A stretch of 53,532 bases of DNA from Gammaproteobacteria bacterium (lineage in GTDB: Bacteria; Pseudomonadota; Gammaproteobacteria; Pseudomonadales; Pseudohongiellaceae), in the NCBI GenBank assembly GCA_009844085.1, contig VYCF01000045.1:1-53532 (forward strand), in the 5' to 3' direction. The notes below the pieces were generated by a model, which saw nothing but the letters and a program-made list of their open reading frames with translations, searched no databases and was not told the DNA's origin. The number at the start of each line of letters is the position of its first letter. The first letter of the stretch is position 1. Of this stretch, positions 7,794-14,802 are shown in pieces. The translations under genes and the position numbers were made by a program.

Positions 7794-10700
7794 GCATTGC
7801 TGATCACGTTCATGTAAGAACTGCCTACACGCGGTCCATCAATCTGGAGCGAGACTCGAAGTCAAAAGGAGCGGAATGCACCTATATCCCGACCACCCGC
7901 GCACTGCGAACTCTTGCAACAATCACAGAACGCTTCAGTAACGAGAATCAGCCACGGTCCTGGTCTTTGGTTGGTCCCTACGGGTCGGGAAAATCCTCGT
8001 TCGCGCTGTTTTTATCCGAACTGCTAGGGAGTCAGGCGTTTCCTCATACGAAGGCTGCATTGACTCAGCTTCGAAGGAACGACCATCTTCTGCATTCTCG
8101 ATTCCTGGAGGAGACAAAGGCTTCCGATGGCTATGTGTCGGTACTTGTCTCCGGAACCCCGGAGCGCCTGTCTTCGAGGTATTTGAATGCTTTGATGACA
8201 GCCGTTGGCGAGTACTGGATTGGCAGGCGAGGTAAGAAGCCGCACATTTTCGACAAGATGCGAGAACTCAGGGAGAGAGGACAGGTCTCCATTTCGGAAC
8301 TACTGGAACTTACTCAGGAATGTCAGCAGGTTCTTACTAAGGCTGGATGTCCAGGGATACTGGTCGTATTCGATGAGTTTGGCAAATTCCTCGAATATGA
8401 ATCACACACCCCCGGTGCCAATGACGTATTCTTGCTGCAGGCCCTGGCTGAACATGCCTATACGGCGAGCAAAACGAAGCTGTTGGTGCTTGCGCTGCTA
8501 CATCAGTCAATTGAGCAATACGCTCTCGGAGTTGGCGAAACCCTGAAAAACGAATGGGCCAAGATTCAGGGCCGATTCGAAGAAGTCCCGTTTGTCGAAA
8601 CTGCCGAACAAACTCTGCGTGTTGTTCAGGCTGCATTGGCCCACGAAGGGATCGACTCGGGATCGCGTGGTCGAATCGAGACTGATGTCGTCGCATCGGT
8701 GGAGATTTTGCAGAGTGAAGGCGTACTTACGGATTTTGTGGAAGTTTCCGAAATGGCCAAACTATTCACTGGCCTGTATCCACTTCATCCCGTTAGTGCC
8801 ATCGTCCTTCCCTACCTGTGCCAGTTAATTTCTCAGAACGAGCGCAGCCTTTTCGGCTACTTGGGAAGCAGGGAGCGCGACGGATTCCAAGACATGCTTG
8901 AGCGACTCGGCTCGCTAGGCGAATTCATCAGGCCCGATCATCTTTTTGACTACTTTCTGGCGAACCAACAATCCATCTATGGAGACTATCTGACCCAACG
9001 TCGCTGGGCCGAGTCTGTGTCAGCAGTCGAACGAGTTGCTGACGCGACCAAGCAACAAATGGCGATTCTCAAAGCGGTAGCCCTGATCAATCTATTGGGT
9101 AACCGGGGTCGAGTCAGAGCTTCCGAAGCACTAATCCGTTCAGTGTATGGATCCTCCGCTTCGAACGACCTTAAAGAACTCCAAAAGGCATCCGTCCTCA
9201 TCCATCGCAAGTTCAATAACGAATTTCGTGTTTGGCAGGGGAGTGACTTTGATCTTGAGTCCAGACTGAGGGAGCAGGCCAACCAGCTCGGTCCGTTCTC
9301 GTTGGCAGAAGAGTTGACGAGGTATAAAGCGGTAGCGCCAATCGTGGCTCGTAAATACAGCATCGAGAAAGGAACGCTGCGATATTTTGATGTCAGATTC
9401 GTGGACGCTTTGACTTGGGAGAAAATAGAAAAGAAGGGAAATCCACAAATCCTGTTGTTTTTGAGTGCGGGCAGGGACGACACACACATGTATGAACAGA
9501 ACGCCAGAGACCACCTTGCCAAGCACGGCCTGGTCGCGCTTTCCCATGCCGGTCAGGCATTGAAGTCTTTGGTCTCGGAGCGTCTGGCGTTGCAAGAAAT
9601 AGAGAGAACGGCGAAAGAGCTCGCCGAGGATCCTGTCGCACGCAAGGAACTCAACGCACGGCTTGAGGTTGTTAAGCACTTTGAAGCAACTCACATTTCA
9701 CACTTGCTTGACAATCCTCAACAACTCGACTGGCATTTCGGCTCCGGCGAACTCCCGGTTGCCTCCCGGCGGCAATTCCAGTCGCAACTTTCTTCCGTGC
9801 TTGAGGATATGTATCCCAAGTCTCCCGAAATCCACAACGAACTGATCAATCGAGACCGGCTTTCCTCCCAAGCGGCCGCGGCCCGAAACAAACTGCTTTC
9901 CCTGCTGTTGACAGACTCGGACAAGGAAGATTTGGGAATTGATTCGAAGAAGTTCCCGCCAGAAAAGGCGATATACAGAGCCACCCTGAAGGAGACCGGG
10001 ATTCACCATGGGACAGTAAAGGGTTGGGGCCTTCGTAAACCTCCCGGAGACAGTTCGCTTTTACACGCATGGAAGCGTGTCGAGGAATTTCTCGCCTCGA
10101 CCGAAGACGAGGCACGCCCATTTACGGACATTAATGCCGAGTTGATGGACCGGCCCTACGGCGTGAAAGCGGGCATTCTGCCTATTTTGTGGATAAGCGT
10201 TTATTTGGTGTACGAACACGAAATCGCCTTGTACGAGAACGGTCGTTACATCTCTGGATTTACCAAGGATGCCTTGGAGAGGTTCGTCAAACGGCCCGAC
10301 ATGTTTCAGGTGCAACGGTTTCGCATTCAGGGTCTCCGCAAATCCATATTTGAGGAGTACCGCAAGGTCATCAGCGGTGGAAAACAGCCGAGGACGATTC
10401 TGCACATCGCTAAGCCTTTGGCAGCGTTCATGCAGGGACTGCCTGAATACACCTTGAAGACACGAATCGGTCTCTCCAAACAGGCTATTGCGGTGCGAGA
10501 AGCCTTCCAATTGGCCAAGTCGCCCAACAAACTGGTGTTCGAGGGATTGCCTAGAGCTCTCGACTATAAGAATCAAGGCGCCGATGTGGATGAGCGGGTG
10601 GAAGGATTTGCCGAGCAACTCAAACAAGCGCTGCGCGAACTTAAGAACGCACACGGTGAGATGAAGGATTCTTTGCGGTTAAGGCTGGCGGAGACGGTCG

Positions 10701-11281
10701 GCCTTAGCCCAAGTCTGCCACTATCTGACTTGAGAGCACAAAGCGCGGGACGCTGTCATGGGCTCGAAAATCAGACCGTGGACGTGCATGGGTTGCGTGG
10801 CCTGCTTCTGAGAATCAATCGAGCGGGGGATACCGACGAGCAGTGGCTTGAGAACATATTGATGTTCCTAGCCAACAAACCAAGCGCTAAATGGACCGAT
10901 GTCGACCGAAGCGAAGCCGAGTATAAACTCGCTGATTTCGCCCGCCGTTTCGCCGACCTCTATCGCTTGGCTGCTGAGGAGCGCCGCATAGCACTCAATG
11001 ACAACCGAGATTTCGAGGTGTACTTACTGAAGTCATTGAAATCCGGTGGAAAATTCCTTGATGAGATCATCACCGTAGACCGTGAAAAGCAAGAGCACGC
11101 TAAAAATATCAAGCAAGAAATCGAGGCTGCATTGCAGAAATCGGGCAATCGCGACTTGCAACTCGCGGCCCTCGCACAAGTTGTCGATGAATTCTTGAAA
11201 TCCTCGGATCAGCCGTCAAAATTAACAGGGGCTGACGAAGAGACGCCCGCCGTAAACTTGGTTCGCGATCACAAGTCGTAA
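7790..11281 (+). CDS. sspC: Large P-loop ATPase, SspC-like phosphorothioation component
   Basis: 1163-aa protein with Walker A GPYGSGKSS (residues 62-70) and Walker B ILVVFDEFGKFLEY (about 189-202). The rest is a long helical protein without membrane segments, resembling the very large AAA-type ATPases of defence islands (BREX BrxC/PglY-like architecture). Known: SspC is the ATPase partner of SspB and SspD in single-strand DNA phosphorothioation. Gene order and the 4-base overlap with the DUF4007 gene support that role. It is also overlapped at its end, where TAATG shares one base with the sspD start at 11281. An alternative is a BREX-type ATPase, but no PglX, PglZ or Lon-like gene is nearby. 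Confidence 0.75.
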   Translation: MSIADHVHVRTAYTRSINLERDSKSKGAECTYIPTTRALRTLATITERFSNENQPRSWSLVGPYGSGKSSFALFLSELLGSQAFPHTKAALTQLRRNDHLLHSRFLEETKASDGYVSVLVSGTPERLSSRYLNALMTAVGEYWIGRRGKKPHIFDKMRELRERGQVSISELLELTQECQQVLTKAGCPGILVVFDEFGKFLEYESHTPGANDVFLLQALAEHAYTASKTKLLVLALLHQSIEQYALGVGETLKNEWAKIQGRFEEVPFVETAEQTLRVVQAALAHEGIDSGSRGRIETDVVASVEILQSEGVLTDFVEVSEMAKLFTGLYPLHPVSAIVLPYLCQLISQNERSLFGYLGSRERDGFQDMLERLGSLGEFIRPDHLFDYFLANQQSIYGDYLTQRRWAESVSAVERVADATKQQMAILKAVALINLLGNRGRVRASEALIRSVYGSSASNDLKELQKASVLIHRKFNNEFRVWQGSDFDLESRLREQANQLGPFSLAEELTRYKAVAPIVARKYSIEKGTLRYFDVRFVDALTWEKIEKKGNPQILLFLSAGRDDTHMYEQNARDHLAKHGLVALSHAGQALKSLVSERLALQEIERTAKELAEDPVARKELNARLEVVKHFEATHISHLLDNPQQLDWHFGSGELPVASRRQFQSQLSSVLEDMYPKSPEIHNELINRDRLSSQAAAARNKLLSLLLTDSDKEDLGIDSKKFPPEKAIYRATLKETGIHHGTVKGWGLRKPPGDSSLLHAWKRVEEFLASTEDEARPFTDINAELMDRPYGVKAGILPILWISVYLVYEHEIALYENGRYISGFTKDALERFVKRPDMFQVQRFRIQGLRKSIFEEYRKVISGGKQPRTILHIAKPLAAFMQGLPEYTLKTRIGLSKQAIAVREAFQLAKSPNKLVFEGLPRALDYKNQGADVDERVEGFAEQLKQALRELKNAHGEMKDSLRLRLAETVGLSPSLPLSDLRAQSAGRCHGLENQTVDVHGLRGLLLRINRAGDTDEQWLENILMFLANKPSAKWTDVDRSEAEYKLADFARRFADLYRLAAEERRIALNDNRDFEVYLLKSLKSGGKFLDEIITVDREKQEHAKNIKQEIEAALQKSGNRDLQLAALAQVVDEFLKSSDQPSKLTGADEETPAVNLVRDHKS

Positions 11282-12144
11282 TGCACTTTTCAGAGTTACC
11301 GCAACAGGGAGACAAAGAAACCCGGCACGTCCTCGGACTGTCCGGGGGTAAGGACAGCGCTGCCCTGGCCATCTACCTGAAAGACCATTACCCGGCCATC
11401 AGCGAGCGGGTCGAGTACTTTTTCTCCGATACCGGCGCCGAACTGAAAGAGGCCTACGAGTTCCTCGACCGGCTGGAGACCTGGCTCGGCAAGGAGATCG
11501 TCCGCCTCAGCACCGGCCGCGAATTCGACCATTGGCTCAAGGTCCACAACGGCATGCTCCCTTCGGCGCGGCAGCGCTGGTGCACCCGGACCATGAAGAT
11601 CCAACCTTTTGAAAGATTTGTCGGGGATGACCCGGTCATTACCTATGTCGGCATAAGGGCGGATGAGCAACGGGAGGGCTATATCAGCACCAAGCCGAGC
11701 ATCAAGGCCGTATTTCCATTCATTGAGGACGGCATCGCCAAGGCGGATGTGTTCCGGTTCCTCGAAGAAACTGTCGGCGTGCCCGAATACTACAAATGGC
11801 GCTCTCGGTCTGGCTGCTACTTCTGCTTCTTCCAGCGCCAGGACGAATGGCTGGGATTGAAAGAGAACCACCCCGAACTCTTCGAACGAGCAAAGCGCTA
11901 TGAAATGCGCAAGCGGGAGCGCTACGACCTCGATGTCGCCGGCACCAGCCTCGTCGGCAGCGGCAACTACACATGGAGCAGCGAAGGAACCCTCGACGAA
12001 CTCGTAGTCAAGGCGGAGAAACGTAGAAAGGAGCTAGGAGTCATTGCAAGCACAGCAGACAAGAATAAACGCTGGCAAGACCTGCTTCTAGAGCAAGACG
12101 AAGACGACCCCGAAGACCAAGCCTGCCTAATTTGCTCGCTCTGA
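11281..12144 (+). CDS. sspD: PAPS-reductase-family PP-loop protein, SspD/DndC-like sulfurtransferase
   Basis: 287-aa protein with the PP-loop VLGLSGGKDSAALAIYL (SGGKDS, residues 21-26) that activates the target with ATP. Cysteines at 101 (RWCTRTMK), 179 and 182 (SGCYFCFFQRQDEW) and two near the end (CLICSL) are candidates for sulfur transfer or Fe-S ligation, as in DndC. Known: DndC and SspD use a cysteine desulfurase-derived sulfur to replace a non-bridging oxygen in the DNA backbone. It is the third gene of the sspBCD-like operon, with a 1-base overlap with sspC. Its last 18 bases overlap the convergent AbrB-type gene. The 287-aa length is much shorter than typical DndC, which favours the Ssp assignment. 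Confidence 0.8.
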   Translation: MHFSELPQQGDKETRHVLGLSGGKDSAALAIYLKDHYPAISERVEYFFSDTGAELKEAYEFLDRLETWLGKEIVRLSTGREFDHWLKVHNGMLPSARQRWCTRTMKIQPFERFVGDDPVITYVGIRADEQREGYISTKPSIKAVFPFIEDGIAKADVFRFLEETVGVPEYYKWRSRSGCYFCFFQRQDEWLGLKENHPELFERAKRYEMRKRERYDLDVAGTSLVGSGNYTWSSEGTLDELVVKAEKRRKELGVIASTADKNKRWQDLLLEQDEDDPEDQACLICSL

Positions 12145-12381
12145 GGCCGCCTCCATTTCATCGGTCGACTTTGCTTCGCCTTTGTAGGCGAGACATCCAA
12201 ATACTTGCTTTGGATGGGTTTCAGGGAAATGCGGGTAAGCCTTCAACAGGACGCCATCAGGTCTATCCTCCACAAGAAGGCGAGTGCCGGCTTTCCAGTG
12301 GCGCGTCTTACGGATGGGCTTGGGCAGGACAATCTGCCCTTTGGCGGAGACAGTTGTCGTAATCCGACTATTCTTAGGCAT
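12127..12381 (-). CDS. AbrB/SpoVT-type antitoxin-like DNA-binding protein
   Basis: 84-aa protein with ITTTVSAKGQIVLPKPIRK (residues 7-25), the swapped-hairpin AbrB/MazE/VapB DNA-binding motif, followed by GTRLLVEDRPDGVLLK. Such proteins usually act as antitoxins and operon repressors with a PIN or MazF toxin. No toxin gene lies next to it: downstream is the convergent sspD end (18-base overlap), and upstream is the gshA promoter region. It is therefore an orphan regulator, perhaps the remnant of a toxin-antitoxin pair at the island edge. Confidence 0.75.
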   Translation of the reverse strand: MPKNSRITTTVSAKGQIVLPKPIRKTRHWKAGTRLLVEDRPDGVLLKAYPHFPETHPKQVFGCLAYKGEAKSTDEMEAASERAN

Positions 12382-12474
12382 AGCAAATTCTCGTAAAAGA
12401 CTGACGAACCACTAGTGTAAGCCAAGTCGACAGCATTGAGGCGTTCGCCCCATGTCGCGCCACCCCCCGATTTT

Positions 12475-12483
12475 TGCCATAAT
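12475..12483 (+). promoter_or_regulatory. Candidate extended -10 promoter of gshA
   Basis: TGCCATAAT (12475-12483) is a TGn extended -10 with hexamer CATAAT, 48 bases before the preferred gshA start. There is no recognisable -35 at the right distance, as expected for extended -10 promoters. Confidence 0.4.
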
Positions 12484-12531
12484 GCCGCGACTTTCGCGTT
12501 GCACCGTTGTTTCCCCTTTGCCGGAGTCGTT

Positions 12532-14133
12532 GTGGCCGACCGTTTCGACGCTGCCCTGAAGCGCTACGGGCTTCCCCTTTTTCAACCTGAATGGACCGCG
12601 ATCTGCCGCGGGATCGAGAAGGAATGCCTGCGCGTGACGCCCGAAGGCCGAATTTCCCCGCGGCCGCATCCGGCGGGGCTCGGCTCGGCGCTGAAGAATC
12701 CGTATATCACCACCGATTTCTCCGAAGCCCTGCTCGAATTCATCACGCCCAAGGATCAAAGCATCGAAGGCTGCCTGGGGATGCTGGAAGACATCCATCG
12801 TTTCACGTTGGCGAACATGGAAGGGGGCGAGATTTTCTGGGCTTCGAGCATGCCCTGTCCGGCGGGCCTGGAAGGCGAGGTGCCGATCGCGAGTTACGGC
12901 AGTTCCAACATCGGCCGCCTCAAGCGCCTGTATCGCACCGGACTTTCATATCGCTACGACAGTCTCATGCAGGCCATCGCCGGGCTGCACTACAATTTTT
13001 CCATGCCCGAGGAATTCTGGCAGCCGTACCAGCGCATCACCGGATTCAGCGGTTCGCTCAAGGATTTTCGCACCGAGAGCTACCTGCATTTGATCCGCAA
13101 TTTCCATCGGCATTCCTGGCTGCTGCTCTACTTGTTCGGCGCATCCCCTGCGGCGGCGACCAGTTTCGTCGAAGGCCGCGAACATCGCTTGCAGCGGATG
13201 GAAACCGGGACGATGTATCTGCCGAACGCCACCTGCCTGCGCATGGGGCGCCTGGGTTACCAGAGCGACGCGCAGAAGTCGCTGTTCGTCTGTTACAACG
13301 ATCTGCCGCTTTATGTCGAATGCCTGCAGGACGCCATCAAAACGCCGTTTCCGCCTTACGAGGAAATCGGCCACAAGGTCGATGGCGACTATCGGCAGAT
13401 CAACGTCAATCTGCTGCAACTGGAAAACGAGTTCTATAGCACGATCCGTCCCAAGCGGATCGCGCACAACGGCGAACGGCCACTCGACGCGCTCGTGCGC
13501 GGCGGCGTCGAATATGTCGAGTTGCGCGCACTCGATCTCAATCCGTATCTGCCGCTCGGCATCGACGCCGAACAGGTGCGGTTTATCGATACTTTCCTGC
13601 TGCATTGCCTGCTCGGCGAAAGTCCGCTATGCAATCGCGCCGAGTTCTTCGAAGTGTCGGAAAATATTCTTCGCGTGGTGGAAGAGGGTCGCGATACTTC
13701 GATTCGGCTGAATCGGGGCGGCAAGCCGGTGGCCCTGGCGGAATGGGCCGGAGACTTCCTGGGCGACATGAAACATGCCGCGGCATTGATGGACCATTTC
13801 CATGGCGGCGGCTACCTGGAAAGTGTCGAGCGGCAGGAAGAGAAGTTGCACGATCCGGCGCTCACGCCCTCTGCCATGATGCTGGAGGAGATGGAGAGCG
13901 AAAGATTGAGTTTTTGCGAATTCTCCATGAGGATCTCGCGCAAGCATGCGCAAACCCTGCTTACGGAGCCGCTGGATCAGGACGTGCGCGAGTTGATGGA
14001 GCGCACCGCCGCGGAATCGCTGGTTCGGCAGCGCGAAGTCGAAGCCGCCGACAAAATGAGTTTCGAGGAATTCCTGCGCGAGTGGAACGCCTGGGAGCCG
14101 CTTGGCCACACTATCCACGAAAGCGGAGGGTGA
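12532..14133 (+). CDS. gshA: Glutamate-cysteine ligase
   Basis: 533 aa. It joins glutamate and cysteine with ATP in the first step of glutathione synthesis. GIEKECLRV (about residues 22-30), GLGSALKNPYITTDFSEALL (about 43-62) and SMPCP followed by YGSSNIGRLKRLYRTGLSYR match the proteobacterial GshA family (type 1). The GTG at 12532 is chosen because GGAG lies 7 bases before it and MADRFDAALKRYGLPLF is a normal N-terminus; an in-frame TTG at 12436 would add an unsupported, Arg/Pro-rich stretch. No gshB is in the window. A chain of small hairpins follows before dsbB. Confidence 0.93.
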   Translation: MADRFDAALKRYGLPLFQPEWTAICRGIEKECLRVTPEGRISPRPHPAGLGSALKNPYITTDFSEALLEFITPKDQSIEGCLGMLEDIHRFTLANMEGGEIFWASSMPCPAGLEGEVPIASYGSSNIGRLKRLYRTGLSYRYDSLMQAIAGLHYNFSMPEEFWQPYQRITGFSGSLKDFRTESYLHLIRNFHRHSWLLLYLFGASPAAATSFVEGREHRLQRMETGTMYLPNATCLRMGRLGYQSDAQKSLFVCYNDLPLYVECLQDAIKTPFPPYEEIGHKVDGDYRQINVNLLQLENEFYSTIRPKRIAHNGERPLDALVRGGVEYVELRALDLNPYLPLGIDAEQVRFIDTFLLHCLLGESPLCNRAEFFEVSENILRVVEEGRDTSIRLNRGGKPVALAEWAGDFLGDMKHAAALMDHFHGGGYLESVERQEEKLHDPALTPSAMMLEEMESERLSFCEFSMRISRKHAQTLLTEPLDQDVRELMERTAAESLVRQREVEAADKMSFEEFLREWNAWEPLGHTIHESGG

Positions 14134-14137
14134 GGAC

Positions 14138-14248
14138 CGGTCGGCGTAGCCGACAAAAAGCGAAGCTTTTTGAGGTCCGAACGACTTGCCATGGATGGCA
14201 AGGCTGGGGGTCGGAGAAACCGAAGGCGTTGCGCCAGGGATGGCGTGC
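14138..14248. repeat. Chain of short perfect hairpins between gshA and dsbB
   Basis: Three perfect hairpins follow one another: GTCGGC-GTA-GCCGAC (14140-14154), AAAAAGC-GAA-GCTTTTT (14155-14171) and CTTGCCAT-GG-ATGGCAAG (14185-14202). A fourth is CGCCA-GGGA-TGGCG (14232-14245). A weak TCGG-AGAAA-CCGA (14211-14223) lies between. Together they fill almost the whole 146-base gap. The second could act as a terminator-like stem but its U-tract is inside the stem. The pattern looks like a mosaic repetitive (REP-like) element or a structured RNA segment. It is not repeated elsewhere in this window as far as I can see. Confidence 0.75.
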
Positions 14249-14279
14249 ACGAACCAGAAAAAGGGTTATCATCCGAAAT

Positions 14280-14801
14280 ATGAAACTGGCAATTCCCGAC
14301 AATCGCATCCTGAATTACGCGATCTTTGCATTCACGATGACCACCATCGGCATCGTGCTCTACATGCAATACGTCATGTTTCTGCCGCCGTGCGGGCTTT
14401 GCATAACCCAGCGCATATTCATCATCCTGTGCGGCGTCACCTGTCTCGCGGGGGCAATCCACAACCCGCGCCCGAAGGGCCAGCGCATCTATGCCGGCGT
14501 GGCGGGGGCGATGACGATTTTCGGCAGCTATTTCGCCGGCCGGCAGATCTGGCTGCAACATTTGCCCGAAGATCAGATTCCCGCCTGCGGCCCGGGCCTG
14601 AACTATCTCCTGCAGAACTTCCCGCTGGTAGACGCCCTGAACTTTCTGCTGCAGGGCGACGGCAATTGCGCCGAAGTGCAATTCCGCTTTCTCGGCCTGC
14701 TGACCATTCCCGAAATGGCCATGGTCGCTTTCGTCATGCTGTTCGCGACCTGCATGTTCATGCTGTTCCGCGATCAATGGGCCGGAGCCGCCCAGGACTG
14801 A
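14280..14801 (+). CDS. dsbB: Disulfide bond formation protein B
   Basis: 173-aa inner-membrane quinone reductase that reoxidises DsbA. Four membrane segments are visible. The first periplasmic Cys pair is PCGLC (about residues 38-42). The second pair is the Cys of PACGPGLNYL and the Cys of GDGNCAE, the usual spacing. The ATG at 14280 is preferred: the open frame extends far upstream only because it runs antisense-like through gshA. RBS is weak (AGAAAAAGGG about 20 bases ahead). It converges with the TVP38-flavoprotein gene, with 1 base between the stop codons. Confidence 0.92.
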   Translation: MKLAIPDNRILNYAIFAFTMTTIGIVLYMQYVMFLPPCGLCITQRIFIILCGVTCLAGAIHNPRPKGQRIYAGVAGAMTIFGSYFAGRQIWLQHLPEDQIPACGPGLNYLLQNFPLVDALNFLLQGDGNCAEVQFRFLGLLTIPEMAMVAFVMLFATCMFMLFRDQWAGAAQD

Positions 14802-14802
14802 T

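Noticed and set aside
7790..11281. BREX system (BrxC/PglY)
   Set aside because: The ATPase is similar in style, but PglX, PglZ and Lon-like genes are absent and the partners fit Ssp instead.
14155..14171. Rho-independent terminator after gshA
   Set aside because: The T-run is part of the stem and is not followed by further Ts; it is better seen as one unit of the hairpin chain.
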